64,000 bases of DNA from CAVXNB01 sp963763085. GTDB lineage: Bacteria > Actinomycetota > Acidimicrobiia > Acidimicrobiales > Bog-793. Shown in pieces: positions 1 through 9,144 of the stretch. The stretch is from contig CAVXNB010000004.1 in NCBI GenBank assembly GCA_963763085.1, positions 62,001-126,000 of the forward strand, in the 5' to 3' direction. The notes beneath the pieces were generated by a model, which was given only the letters and a program-made list of their open reading frames with translations, did not search any database and had not been told where the DNA came from. Position 1 is the first letter of the stretch, and every line of letters begins with the position of its first letter. A program made the translations under genes and the position numbers.

Positions 1-25
1 TTTGCAACTTTTTCGCGATGACCCC
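1..25 (+). repeat. Right end of a 100-bp palindromic intergenic element (copy 0, cut by window edge)
   Basis: The first 25 bases match the last 3 bases of the palindrome core plus the 22-bp right flank of the complete copy at 32514-32613. Both share an AACTTTTT(T)CG run and end in a CC-rich GATGACCCC / ACATCGCC terminus. The rest of the copy would lie upstream of the window. It sits beyond the 3' end of mmsA and is followed at 26-93 by a GC-rich tract of CGGCGCCC-like repeats with no gene, as at the other copies. Confidence 0.6.
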
Positions 26-93
26 GAGCTCCCCGCCGGCGCTCGGCGCCCCCGCCCGGCGCCCGGCCCCGCCCGCGGCTCGGCGCCCGGGCC

Positions 94-1608
94 TCAGGTG
101 TTCTGCGGGAACCCCAGGTTGATGCCGCCGTGGCTCGGGTCGAGCCAGCGGCTCGTCACGACCTTGCCCCTCGTGAAGAAGTGGACGCCCTCGGTACCGT
201 GCGCATGGCTGTCGCCGAACAACGAGTTCTTCCAGCCGCCGAACGAGTAGTACGCGACGGGAACGGGGATCGGGACGTTGACGCCGACCATGCCGATCTC
301 GACTTCGTTTTGGAAACGGCGGGCCGCGCCTCCGTCATTGGTGAAGATGGCGGTGCCGTTCCCGTACGGGTTGGTGTTGACGAGCTCGAGTGCGGCCTCG
401 TAGGTCGGGACGCGCAGCACCGAGAGCACCGGCCCGAAGATCTCGTCGGTGTAGAGCGACATCGCCGGCGTCACCTTGTCGAACAACGTCGGGCCGAGCC
501 AGAAGCCGTCCGCGTCGCCGTCCGGCGTCGTCTTCCTGCCGTCGACCACGAGCTCGGCACCCTCCTCGACGCCGGCGTCCAGGTAGCCCGCCACTTTGTC
601 GCGATGTGCTCTGGTTACGAGCGGGCCCATGTCCGTTTCGCGGTGCCCGTCACCGATCTTGAGGCCCGACATCCGCTCGACGATCTTGGTGATGAGCCCG
701 TCGGCTACCGGCTCGACCGCGATGAGTGCGGACACGGCCATGCAACGCTCGCCGGCGGACCCGAAGCCGGCGTTGACAGCCGAGTCGGCCGCAAGGTCGA
801 GATCGGCGTCCGGGAGGACGACCATGTGGTTCTTCGCTCCCCCGAGTGCCTGGACCCGCTTGCCGGTCCGGGTCCCGTTCTCGTAGACGTAGCGGGCGAT
901 CGGGGTCGAGCCGACGAACGAGACCGCCTTGATGCCGGGGTGCTCGAGCAGGCGGTCGACCGCAACCTTGTCGCCCTGCACGACGTTGAAGACCCCGGGC
1001 GGGAGCCCGACCTCAGCCCACAGCTCGGCCAGCCAGATCGACGCCGACGGGTCCTTCTCGCTCGGCTTGAGCACGACCGTATTGCCGCACGCGATCGCGA
1101 TCGGGAAGAACCACGCCGGGACCATCGCCGGGAAATTGAAGGGGCTGATGATGGCGACCGGGCCGAGCGGCTGGCGGATCGAGTACACGTCGACGTTCGT
1201 CGACACGTTCTCGGAGTAGCTCCCCTTCAGCAATTGCGGGATGCCGCAGGCGAATTCGATCACCTCGAGTCCGCGAGTCACCTCGCCCAGTGCGTCAACC
1301 AGGACCTTGCCGTGCTCGGAGGTGACGATCTCGGCCAATTCCGACGCTCGCTCGGTGGCGAGCTCCCGGAATGCGAACAGCAGCTTGGCTCGCTGAGCGA
1401 GGGACGAGTGCCGCCAGGTCGTGAACGCGCTCGTGGCGGCGGCGACGGCCTCGTCGACTTCGGGGGCGGATGCGAAAGCGACCTGTTTCGTGACCTGTCC
1501 GGTCGAGGGGTTGTACACGTCGCCGACGCGCTCGGGGATCCCGTCGTGGGACTTGCCCCCGATCCAGTGGTTCACGAGGGGAAGCGAGATCACAGCGAGG
1601 CTTGTCAT
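94..1608 (-). CDS. mmsA: CoA-acylating methylmalonate-semialdehyde dehydrogenase (MmsA type)
   Basis: This 504-aa cytosolic aldehyde dehydrogenase converts methylmalonate semialdehyde (or malonate semialdehyde/propionaldehyde) plus CoA and NAD+ to propionyl- or acetyl-CoA. Family hallmarks are visible: the N-terminal PLVNHWIGGK segment, the cofactor-site ISPFNFPAMVP motif near residue 150, and the catalytic cysteine in FGSAGERCMAVSA near residue 290. Length matches the family (about 500 aa). The ATG at 1608 follows a GAGGGGGGAG ribosome-binding site and lies 17 nt after the reactivase stop, so it probably belongs to the diol dehydratase operon. There it would turn propionaldehyde into propionyl-CoA, replacing a PduP-type enzyme; that role is inferred from context. 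Valine or beta-alanine catabolism is the alternative. Confidence 0.93.
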   Translation of the reverse strand: MTSLAVISLPLVNHWIGGKSHDGIPERVGDVYNPSTGQVTKQVAFASAPEVDEAVAAATSAFTTWRHSSLAQRAKLLFAFRELATERASELAEIVTSEHGKVLVDALGEVTRGLEVIEFACGIPQLLKGSYSENVSTNVDVYSIRQPLGPVAIISPFNFPAMVPAWFFPIAIACGNTVVLKPSEKDPSASIWLAELWAEVGLPPGVFNVVQGDKVAVDRLLEHPGIKAVSFVGSTPIARYVYENGTRTGKRVQALGGAKNHMVVLPDADLDLAADSAVNAGFGSAGERCMAVSALIAVEPVADGLITKIVERMSGLKIGDGHRETDMGPLVTRAHRDKVAGYLDAGVEEGAELVVDGRKTTPDGDADGFWLGPTLFDKVTPAMSLYTDEIFGPVLSVLRVPTYEAALELVNTNPYGNGTAIFTNDGGAARRFQNEVEIGMVGVNVPIPVPVAYYSFGGWKNSLFGDSHAHGTEGVHFFTRGKVVTSRWLDPSHGGINLGFPQNT

Positions 1609-1625
1609 GGAGCGATTCTCCCCCC

Positions 1626-3409
1626 TCAAGCAGGCGATATCAACAGTGCCAGCCCGAGAGCGGCCGCGTACCGGTGGCCGAGCGCGAAGCCGGAGCCCGC
1701 CGGCGCTTGGTCCAACGTCCCTCCGACGTCCCCCCGCCCGATGACGACGTCGTCGGGCAGCGCCCGCGTCAGCACACCGAGCAGCTCGTCGTCCGCGGCC
1801 GGCCCGCCCACGATCAAGACCTGACGAGGGTACGAGCCCATCAGACGGAGAGCCCGCTTCAGGTTCGTAGCCAACACGGCCTCCTTGAGCCTCAGCCGCA
1901 GCGATCGCCATTCGGCCGGAGCGTGGCGGCGGTCGAAGGCAAGGAGCCCTGTTGGTCCCGGCACGGCCAGCATGCCCGTCACGGCCGGAGCCGCCGGCCG
2001 CTCCAGGAAGCCGCGAGTCCCGTCCTCGGCCTCGTAACGCTGCCCCGCTTCCACCCGAACGCTCGGGCCGCGCTTGACCCAGTCCGCCGCCGCCAATGGC
2101 AGACCCAGCGTCTCGGCGACCGCCATCGTCAGCATCTCGCCGGCCCCGGCCGCCACGACCTCGCTCTCCGGCGCCATGGCATCGATCGTGCCGGCGCCGA
2201 TGTCGATCACGAGCGCATGAGACACCGCCCCGGGCGTCGTCAGCGCGCCGACGCGGGCGGCTGCGGTTTCGCTCGGGGCGCAAACGACCGGGATGTCGAG
2301 CAGACCGGCCATGCGATCCGCCGGCGGATCACCGGTCGTCATCCGAAGCAGCGCCGCGACGACGAAGGCGCGCGACGCCAGGCTCCCCTTGCGCTGGCCG
2401 GCGGTATCTGCCACGGCGCCGAGGTCCACGGCCCACAGATCGTCGACATGCACGGGCCGCACGGCGCCCGGGACGGCGAACGACGTCACGCTTCCGGGCG
2501 GGGAGCCGGCGAGGCGAGGCGCAGCCTCTCGAAAGGGTTGACGCCCGTCCGCGGTCTCGATCCAGCCCTCGTCGCGGGCGTCCGGAGCCGCCCGTCGCCC
2601 GTCGAGCGCGACGACGGCGTTCGAGCTGTCGAGCAGCAACCGGCTCAACGCGGCCACAGCGTCGAGATCGGCTCGCTCGCTGAGCGCGAATCGTGCCGCC
2701 AACGCGACCGGATCGGAGAGAATCCGGAGCGGTCGTCCGGGATCTCGCACCTCGACTCCGACCAGGGCGCTCGTCGCGAGCGCTCCGGTGTCGACGAGGT
2801 CGACGACCGGGATGTCGGCGCCGAGCCGATTCGAGACGAGCACGCCCTCGTCTCCAGGCACGAGCACGGCGCCGATCGGCCACCCCGCGTCTCGCAGCCT
2901 CCCGAGACTCTGCGCCGCCACCCGGTAGTGCAGCCCCGCCGGCAGGAGAACGACGAACGGTCCGTCCGGGTGGCCGTCCTCGCCGGCGCCAGGTGCGCCC
3001 CGGGCGGCGCCAGGTGCGCCCCGGGCGGCGCCGCCGGCGCCCCGGCGAGCGCCTCGAGCGCCTCGAGCGTCAGCGGCGTTCCGATGCAGGCGCCGCGGCC
3101 GCCCGGGGTGCCGACCGCCGATGCCACGAGGCGGAGCCTCCCGGTCGCCGGAGCGAGCTCGGGGACGGACAGCGTCGAGGTCTCGACCGCACGAAGCGGC
3201 GCTACGACGCCGGAGTCGACCGACGTGCCGAGCGCACGCTCCAGCCGGCGCACGAGCGCGGCCGCTCCCTGCAACGACTCGAGCGAGCCTTTGCGCCCCC
3301 GGGTCGGGAGGCGGTCGGCTCCGATCACCTCGGGCCCGTGGGCCCCGTAACGGACCGCCACGACTTCGGTTGTGGCGTTGCCGACGTCGATGCCGGCGAC
3401 AACCGTCAC
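1626..3409 (-). CDS. ddrA: Diol/glycerol dehydratase reactivase, large (ATPase) subunit, frame-broken
   Basis: An actin/Hsp70-fold ATPase that swaps damaged cobalamin out of B12-dependent diol dehydratase. The GTG start at 3409 opens with VVAGIDVGNATTEVV (phosphate-1 motif), and the second half carries GDEGVLVSNRL, VGALTTPG and VIDIGAGTIDAM, all typical of DdrA/PduG (about 600 aa). The two halves are in different frames: 3409 to about 3050, and about 2990 to 1626. The switch falls in a 21-bp tandem repeat (2985-3026) encoding a low-complexity Gly/Ala/Pro linker, where homologues have only a short loop. The span is one base short of an intact frame. It starts 5 nt after the small-subunit stop. 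No small reactivase subunit (DdrB) is seen nearby. Confidence 0.85.
2985..3026. repeat. 21-bp GC-rich direct tandem repeat inside ddrA
   Basis: Two exact copies of a 21-bp unit beginning GGCGCCAGGTGCGCC (2985-3005 and 3006-3026), followed by a partial third GGCGCC start. The unit is a multiple of three, so the repeat itself keeps frame, yet the reading frame of ddrA changes in or beside it. Confidence 0.9.
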
Positions 3410-3414
3410 CGGCG

Positions 3415-3870
3415 TCAGCCCACCAGCCCGCGCCGTCCGTAGACAGCCGCCGCCTCGCGGACGAGCGCGCCCGTGCGTGGCAACCCCCGCTCCGAGAGCG
3501 AGGCCGCCAGCTGTTCAAGCTCGGCTTGCGACGACCGCCTCGGCCGCAGTGCCTCGTAGATGCCGAGAACTTCGGCATCGCTCAGGCGCGTGAGCTCGGC
3601 GGCGCGTCGCAGATTGTCGGCCAGTTGCGGGTTCTCGTGTCGCTCGGCGACCTCGGCTTGGAACTCGAGCGTGCTCGGGTGGATCCGTAGGTCCGAGACG
3701 CCGAGCTCGCCGCGGCGGACGGCCGCGAGCGTGAGCTCGCCGGCGGCCCTGCCCGACAGCGCCCGGAGCTGAGCGTCCCGGGCCTCGGGGTGTGCGCCGG
3801 CGCCCGCACCCTCTGCGCCGGCGCCGGCTGCGCCGGCGCCCGAGGCGCCACCGGCGCCGTCGCTCGTCAC
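3415..3870 (-). CDS. dhaB3: Diol/glycerol dehydratase small (gamma) subunit
   Basis: A 151-aa small subunit of adenosylcobalamin-dependent diol dehydratase (PduE/DhaE family). Family motifs are clear: GELTLAAVRRGELGVSDLRI, PQLADNLRRAAELT, EIYEALRP-like IYEALRPRRSS, and a C-terminal LVREAAAVYGRRG. The first 35 residues are a Gly/Ala-rich low-complexity stretch. The GTG at 3870 overlaps the TGA of the large-medium subunit gene (GTGA) and follows GAGGGG, implying translational coupling. The symbol follows glycerol dehydratase naming; pduE would be equivalent. The substrate (1,2-propanediol or glycerol) cannot be decided from sequence. Confidence 0.9.
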   Translation of the reverse strand: MTSDGAGGASGAGAAGAGAEGAGAGAHPEARDAQLRALSGRAAGELTLAAVRRGELGVSDLRIHPSTLEFQAEVAERHENPQLADNLRRAAELTRLSDAEVLGIYEALRPRRSSQAELEQLAASLSERGLPRTGALVREAAAVYGRRGLVG

Positions 3871-6119
3871 CGAAGCCCCTCGAGCGAGAGCTCCTCCGGC
3901 GGGCAACCGTCACGGACCCAACGCCGCTCGAGGGCCACGAGCGCGATGACCTTCGTGTGGTAGCGCGCCTCGATCGCCTCGTCGGTGTACGGATTCCGGG
4001 CAGGGTCGGGCGTCGAGCCCTTGGCGTGGCGGGCGGCGTTCGCGCCGAGCAGCCGGTACAGCGCCGGCGTCACGACCGGAGCCGTCGAGTACAGCTCGAG
4101 GTTGGCGAGCGGGGGGAGATCCCTCCGGTGGATCAACGCCGTTCCCTTGCCCTGCAGCCCGATCCCGATCCCCGAGCCGGAGAGCCTGGCGACGCTGAGA
4201 CCGATGCGTCCGAGGTCGACGGCGTCGTTCACGCGGACGACCCTGCCGATGCAGCCCTCCTCCTCGAGGCCGGCCAGCAGCTCGCCGATCACGTCGACGA
4301 CGAGCTGGCCGGACAGCGTGCGCCAGACGTCACGACCTACGGCCGGCGAGACCCCGATGATGACGTCACGCGGGTCCTCTCCCGGCCGGGCCGGCCCGAG
4401 CGGCCGCAGAAGTGGCGATGCCCAACCTGCCTGCTCGGCCGCCAGATCGTCCACGCCGAGCGCCTGGCGGATGGCGTCGATCTCGAGCTGGCGTGCTGGC
4501 GCCGGCTCGTAGCCGGTGCCGGGGCCGGCGTAGTCGTTCGGATCGGTCACGAGCGACAGCACGCCCATCTGCTCGTCGAAAATGGCAGCCGTCTGCAGGT
4601 AGTCGCCGCCGACCCGGGCGCGGGTGAGCGCCAGCACCCGCTCGGCCTCCTCCTCGAACCCGGTCTCGTCGAGGGCGGCCACGATGTCGACGACCGTCAT
4701 GCCGGCGTCTCGGATCGCCTGGGCGGCGGAGAGGACGGCGAGCGTGTCGGTCTCGCCGAGATCCTTCGATCCGGCTGCGTCCACCGCCAGTTCGAGATGG
4801 GCGTCGCTGAAGTCGGCGAGGCCGAGGTGCCGGTAGACCGCACGGCAGGCCTCCGCCGCCCGGCGGCGTACCGCCGCCACGGCCTCGGGCGTGACGGTGC
4901 GCAGGCCGCCGTCGATCCCCCAGTCGCGCTGCATGATGAGGAAATCGTCGATGTCCTCGGCGTTGAAGTTGCTCGGGCCGAACATGTTGTCGTAGCGCTG
5001 GATCATCCCGAAACCACTGAAGACGTAGTCGGAGCCCGCCAGCACGATCGGCAGGGTCCGGGAGGTGCGCCGCATGTCCGACTCGCTCATGAGTGCGTCG
5101 TTGCCAGAGCAGGACTCGAGGTTGCGCATCATGACCATGACGTTCTCCGCCATGAGCGCCCTGACGCCGCGCGGCACGGCGCCGGCCACGCTGGCGGCGT
5201 CGATGCCGCCGTTCTGCACGCCTTGGGCACCGATAGCCCGGGCCAGCGACACGCAGCGTGCCTCCAGGTAGAACATCGACTTGCGCTCCGCCCCCGCCAT
5301 GAGCGCCTCGGCCCCAGAGCCGGAGGACACCCGCATCTTCATGCCCCGCGACGCGTAGGCGGACGTGAGGAACGCCTTCGACCACGGCGTGTCGTCGCCG
5401 TCCACGAAGACCTGCTCGGTCCCGTAGAGCGAGATCGTCTCGGCGTAGGACGTGAGGCCCCGCATGCCGAGCTCGAGCTCCAAGGCTTCCTCGACCGAGC
5501 ACTGGATGAGGACACCCGCAGACGCCGCCGCGGAGCCGATGAGACAGGCGACGGCGTTGCTCGGCGCATCCGCCAGGACCGGCACCGTCGTCTCGATCTC
5601 GCGGAAGCCGAAGGCGGCTGCGGTGGCGGCGTCCGCAGCCAACAGGAGCGGGTCGTCGAGGCGGTTCGTCACGTGCGCCTGGTTGCTCGGCGTTCGCCGG
5701 GCACGCAGCTTCGTCATCGCCATCACGAGCTCCGCCGGCCGCAGCAGCGCCAGCACGCGCGCCAGCTTCGCCGGCGTCGTGCCGGCGGAAAGCCGGACGA
5801 CCTCTGCGCGGCTCACGCCGGGGTCGACGAGCATGCGGGCGAACGCGACGTCGTCGATCGCCATCGCCTCCGCGGCGACCCCGAGGTCGAGGCCGTGGCG
5901 TGCGATGTACTCGTCGATCGAGTCGAACTCGTCCTCGGCGACGCCGTCGAGCTCGACGACCCGCCCGTCGTGCACGACGAGGCTGGGCTCCGGGTCGAAC
6001 GGTGAGCGCAAGGCGACGAGCCCGAGCTCGACGTCCTCGACCGCGAAGCCGTCCAGGTTCACGCGCTGGGAATCCATGAAGCGGATGCGTCCTACGACCG
6101 CCTCGCCGGCGCCCGTCAT
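3867..6119 (-). CDS. Fused large-medium subunit of B12-dependent diol/glycerol dehydratase
   Basis: A 750-aa fusion. Residues 1-550 are the TIM-barrel large subunit (PduC/DhaB type) with RRTPSNQAHVTN, the EIETTVPV glutamate, QCSVEEALELELGMRG, YGTEQVFVDGDDTPWSKAF and LNDYAGP-like DPNDYAGPGTGY. About residue 560 onward is the medium subunit (PduD type), with DVIIGVSPAVG and GIGIGLQGKGTALIH. Separate subunits are usual in enterics; fused forms are known in actinobacteria. The fusion removes the medium-subunit N-terminus that in Pdu systems targets the enzyme into a microcompartment, which fits the absence of shell genes here. ATG 6119 has GTGGGGCG upstream; a later Met before DSQRVNLDGF is possible. 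It dehydrates 1,2-propanediol or glycerol to the aldehyde. Confidence 0.94.
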   Translation of the reverse strand: MTGAGEAVVGRIRFMDSQRVNLDGFAVEDVELGLVALRSPFDPEPSLVVHDGRVVELDGVAEDEFDSIDEYIARHGLDLGVAAEAMAIDDVAFARMLVDPGVSRAEVVRLSAGTTPAKLARVLALLRPAELVMAMTKLRARRTPSNQAHVTNRLDDPLLLAADAATAAAFGFREIETTVPVLADAPSNAVACLIGSAAASAGVLIQCSVEEALELELGMRGLTSYAETISLYGTEQVFVDGDDTPWSKAFLTSAYASRGMKMRVSSGSGAEALMAGAERKSMFYLEARCVSLARAIGAQGVQNGGIDAASVAGAVPRGVRALMAENVMVMMRNLESCSGNDALMSESDMRRTSRTLPIVLAGSDYVFSGFGMIQRYDNMFGPSNFNAEDIDDFLIMQRDWGIDGGLRTVTPEAVAAVRRRAAEACRAVYRHLGLADFSDAHLELAVDAAGSKDLGETDTLAVLSAAQAIRDAGMTVVDIVAALDETGFEEEAERVLALTRARVGGDYLQTAAIFDEQMGVLSLVTDPNDYAGPGTGYEPAPARQLEIDAIRQALGVDDLAAEQAGWASPLLRPLGPARPGEDPRDVIIGVSPAVGRDVWRTLSGQLVVDVIGELLAGLEEEGCIGRVVRVNDAVDLGRIGLSVARLSGSGIGIGLQGKGTALIHRRDLPPLANLELYSTAPVVTPALYRLLGANAARHAKGSTPDPARNPYTDEAIEARYHTKVIALVALERRWVRDGCPPEELSLEGLR

Positions 6120-6135
6120 TTCGCGCCCCACGAGA

Positions 6136-6363
6136 TCAGCGCGAGGGCGCGCGGTAGACCGGAACGGAGTCCCCGGCAGACTCGGCGGACTCGGCGGACT
6201 CGGCGTCCGCCGCGGCGTCCTCGCAATCGGCCCGTGCCTTGGCGTCGTCCATCCCGCGGTAGGAGCGGCCGGCGCAACAGTTCCTGCCGAGCAGATCGAG
6301 CCAGCCGGACACCTCCCGCGCCGCGTCCCGGACGTGGTCGACCGGCCCACGGTGGTTGCCCAT
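6136..6363 (-). CDS. Small hypothetical protein preceding the diol dehydratase genes
   Basis: A 75-aa reading frame upstream of, and co-directional with, the dehydratase genes; its stop lies 17 nt before that start. It contains LDLLGRNCCAGRSYRGMDDA (an adjacent Cys pair) and a repeated AES unit encoded by a 9-bp tandem repeat at 6179-6206. No family is recognised. Third-position GC use looks coding-like, but the ribosome-binding site is weak. It could be a genuine small operon leader protein or a chance frame. Confidence 0.35.
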   Translation of the reverse strand: MGNHRGPVDHVRDAAREVSGWLDLLGRNCCAGRSYRGMDDAKARADCEDAAADAESAESAESAGDSVPVYRAPSR

Positions 6364-6503
6364 CGGACATCAGGCAACACCGCCCCAAGCCTCGTGTCAA
6401 GGCGCCGAATGCAGCTCTACTGGCCGGAATTGGGTCGTTGGTCATAACGTGTCGTTTACTGAGCCGGGCAGCTCATCCGACGGGCAGAGCAAGGGGGACC
6501 AAC

Positions 6504-6917
6504 GTGTTCGAAACAATCCTCGTGGCCATCGACCACTCCGACCACTCGCAGCACGCGCTGTCGGCCGCCAAGGATCTCGCCACGCTTGCCAAGGGCAAGG
6601 TCCGCGTCGTCCACGTCCGGGAGATGTCCATCGGGAAACCGGGCCCGGTTCCCAAGGAATTCACCGACGAGGCGCAGGCGATCGTCGATAGCGCCCTCAA
6701 GGTGCTGGCCGACGGCGGGGTCACCGCGACGGGGGTCGTGCGGAGCTCGCATACCGGTCGGGTGGCGGCCGAGATCATCGAGGAGGCCGACGAGTCCGGG
6801 TCTTCGGTGATCGTCATGGGGACCCGGGGCCGCACGGACCTCGAAGGACTCGTCATGGGCAGCACGACCCACAAGGTGCTCCATCTGGGCACAACGCCGG
6901 TCCTGGTGGTGCGCTGA
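6504..6917 (+). CDS. Universal stress protein (UspA family)
   Basis: A 137-aa single-domain Usp with the N-terminal FETILVAIDHSDHSQHAL strand-loop and the ATP-binding signature VIVMGTRGRTDLEGLVMGST near the C-terminus (G-2x-G-9x-G(S/T) type), so probably an ATP-binding USP. The GTG start at 6504 has AAGGGGGACCAAC upstream. It is divergent from the diol dehydratase operon and followed within 20 nt by the FAD oxidoreductase, so the two may be co-transcribed. Confidence 0.92.
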   Translation: MFETILVAIDHSDHSQHALSAAKDLATLAKGKVRVVHVREMSIGKPGPVPKEFTDEAQAIVDSALKVLADGGVTATGVVRSSHTGRVAAEIIEEADESGSSVIVMGTRGRTDLEGLVMGSTTHKVLHLGTTPVLVVR

Positions 6918-6937
6918 GCCGACGGCCAGAGGCCGGC

Positions 6938-8234
6938 GTGAGCAGCTCGGGCCCGGGAAGCGGCCTTCCGGCGAGCTGCGACGTCGTCGTCATCGGCGCC
7001 GGCATCCTCGGGCTCGCCTCGGCCTACGAGCTCACCAACGCCGGCGCTTCTGTCGTCGTCGTCGAGCGGGACCGCGTCGGGGCCGCACAGTCCGGCCGGA
7101 ATCTCGGCTTCGTGCGCCAGCAGGGCCGCGCCGCGGCCGAGCTCCCCATCATGATGGCGGCCAACCGCCGCTGGCAGCGGCTGTCGGAGGAGCTCGGCGC
7201 CGACCTCGAGTGGCAGCAGGGCGGCAACCTCAGGCTGACGAACGACCCGGCCCAGGCCGCCCGGTACGAGGAATGGGCGAAGCTCGCCGCCGGCCGCGGC
7301 CTCGACACCCGGGTGGTCAGCGACAGCGAGATCCGGTCGATCCTCTCGGCCGGCGCCGGCGACTGGCTCCTCGGGATCTTCACGGCGAGCGACGGCCACG
7401 TCAATCCCGTGGCGACCTGTCAGGCCTACGAGAGCAGTGCTGCGCTCGCGCGGGGTTCGGATCGTGGAGGGGCTGCCGGCGGAGTCGATCGTCACGGCGG
7501 GCGGACGCGTGCGGGGGGTGCGCACCCCGCTCGGGGAGATCTCCGCCGCTACGGTCGTCCTCGCCGCCGGGAGCGCCAGCACCAAGCTCGCACGCTCGCT
7601 CGGCATCGAGATCCCGCAGCGATTCGTGCGCCAGACCGTCGTGCTGACCGAGCCGGTGGCACCGGTGACGCGGACCGCGGCCTGGACCGGTGACCTGTTC
7701 ATCCGCCAGGACAAGTCGGGCTCGCTCCGCCTCGCCGGAGCAACCAGAAACCAAGTCGTCCTCGACCCCACCTCCCTCCGCCACACCCGCCTGTACCTCC
7801 GGAGCTACCTCGCCAACCGGTCGCAGCTCCGCCTGCGGGTCGACCCGAGAGGCCTCGCCCGCGCCGCCGCGAGGCTGGTGGCCTCGGCCGGCAGCGACGT
7901 GGCGATCCCGGCGCCGGACGGTGACGACGTCGCCTTCTGCCTCGAGCGGATCAGGGGCTACTTCCCGGAACTCCCGGAAATCCGGCTCCTTCGCGCGTGG
8001 GCGGGGGAGATCGACGCCACCCCTGACGCCCTGCCCGTGCTGGATGCGTCAGCCGGGCCGTCAGGACTCGTCGTCGCGACGGGCATGAGCGGCCACGGTT
8101 TCGGGGTCTCCCCTGTCATCGGCGAGATCGTCGCCGCGCTGGTGAACGGCAAGGACGTCCCGTTCGACCTGAGGCCTTTTCGCGCCAGCCGCTTCCACGA
8201 CGGGTCGCCGCTCGAGCCGGCGCATCTGCTCTGA
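6938..8234 (+). CDS. FAD-dependent amine/amino-acid oxidoreductase (DAO family), frame-broken
   Basis: A D-amino-acid oxidase/sarcosine oxidase-type flavoprotein. The GTG start at 6938 is followed by CDVVVIGAGILGLASAYEL (dinucleotide-binding motif, FAD); the C-terminus has ATGMSGHGFGVSPVIGEIVA, the family's FAD-contacting loop. The first part reads in frame to about 7438 (ATCQAYESS), the second from about 7440 (LRSRGVRIVEG) to 8234. One extra base near 7436-7442 explains the break. Total length about 431 aa, normal for DAO enzymes. Next to a gamma-glutamyl hydrolase and GS-like ligases, a PuuB-like role (oxidising a gamma-glutamylated amine) is plausible. The substrate is not determinable. 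Confidence 0.85.
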
Positions 8235-8244
8235 GCCGGAGCGC

Positions 8245-8964
8245 TCAGGCGCGCCCGTCCCGGGCCGCTTCGACAAGGCCCTCGAACACGGGGAAAGCCG
8301 GATGGGCCGCCCCGAGGCACTCCGGGTGCCACTGCAGCCCGACGATGAAGCGCTTGTCGGCGTACTCGACCGCTTCCACCATGCCGTCGGGCGCCCAGGC
8401 CACGGGCACGAGCCCGTTCCCCGGAAGAGCGACTCCCTGGTGGTGCATCGAGTTCACCGCCAGCTCCTCGCCGACAAGCTTGGACAGGGTGCTCCCGGCG
8501 GCGATGCTGACAGTGTGGGACGTCCCGGTCCAGTGTTCGAGGTCGAGGTGCCGGAGCGATTCCGGCCGTTCCGTCGAGATGTCGACGACGAGCGTGCCGC
8601 CCAGAACGACGTTCAGGATCTGGATCCCGCGGCAGATCGCAAGCAGCGGAACGTCGTTGTTCACCGCGTAGTGAACGAGCGCGGTCTCGTACTCGTCCCG
8701 CTCGTCGTCCACGCCGTACACGCGCTCGTTCGGCGTCCCGTCATAGCGGGCGGGATCGACGTCGCCGCCACCGGTCAAGAGAAACGCATCGCAGAGGGCG
8801 AACAACCGCTCATCCGGCTCGGCGTGCACGGGCAGGATCACCGTCGTCGCCCCGGCTTGTGCGAGCGCGTCGAGGTAGAGCTCGGGCGCCGACTCGTGCG
8901 GCGTATCGCCATAGCCCGAATGGGCGATCTTCGGAACCGACGTCACGCCGACGATGGGCTTCAA
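8245..8964 (-). CDS. Class I glutamine amidotransferase-like gamma-glutamyl hydrolase (PuuD type)
   Basis: A 239-aa protein of the peptidase C26 / gamma-glutamyl-GABA hydrolase family. The TTG start at 8964 follows GGGAGG by five bases. The nucleophile elbow LLAICRGIQILNVVLGG holds the catalytic Cys and the GLQWHPE motif near the end supplies the His-Glu. LLTGGGDVDPARY is the usual substrate-loop motif. In the Puu pathway this enzyme releases glutamate from gamma-glutamyl-aminobutyrate. It is convergent with the FAD oxidoreductase and divergent from the GS-like gene, which supports a gamma-glutamylated intermediate pathway. Confidence 0.88.
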   Translation of the reverse strand: MKPIVGVTSVPKIAHSGYGDTPHESAPELYLDALAQAGATTVILPVHAEPDERLFALCDAFLLTGGGDVDPARYDGTPNERVYGVDDERDEYETALVHYAVNNDVPLLAICRGIQILNVVLGGTLVVDISTERPESLRHLDLEHWTGTSHTVSIAAGSTLSKLVGEELAVNSMHHQGVALPGNGLVPVAWAPDGMVEAVEYADKRFIVGLQWHPECLGAAHPAFPVFEGLVEAARDGRA

Positions 8965-9144
8965 TGGGACCTCCCTGTGGCTGTTGGCGCTCGTGAAAGA
9001 CGGTAACGCATCGCGCCGCCGGGACCGACACGCGAGAGCCTTTTCTGGCAGGTCGGGACCGGCCGATAGGATGGTGTTGCCCTTGTCTGACACGTTTTGC
9101 CACGGACAAGGGCTTCGTCACGCTCACGAAGCGGGGAGCCCACA

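Noticed and set aside
130..1824. Long open frames antisense to mmsA, pccB, lhr, BMC and other genes
   Set aside because: High GC leaves long stop-free antisense frames; they have Arg/Pro/His-rich compositions without recognisable motifs, while the opposite strand encodes clear families.
6120..6503. Cobalamin riboswitch upstream of the diol dehydratase operon
   Set aside because: Sought because the enzyme uses B12, but no B12-box-like conserved core was recognised by eye; a covariance-model scan would be needed to exclude it.
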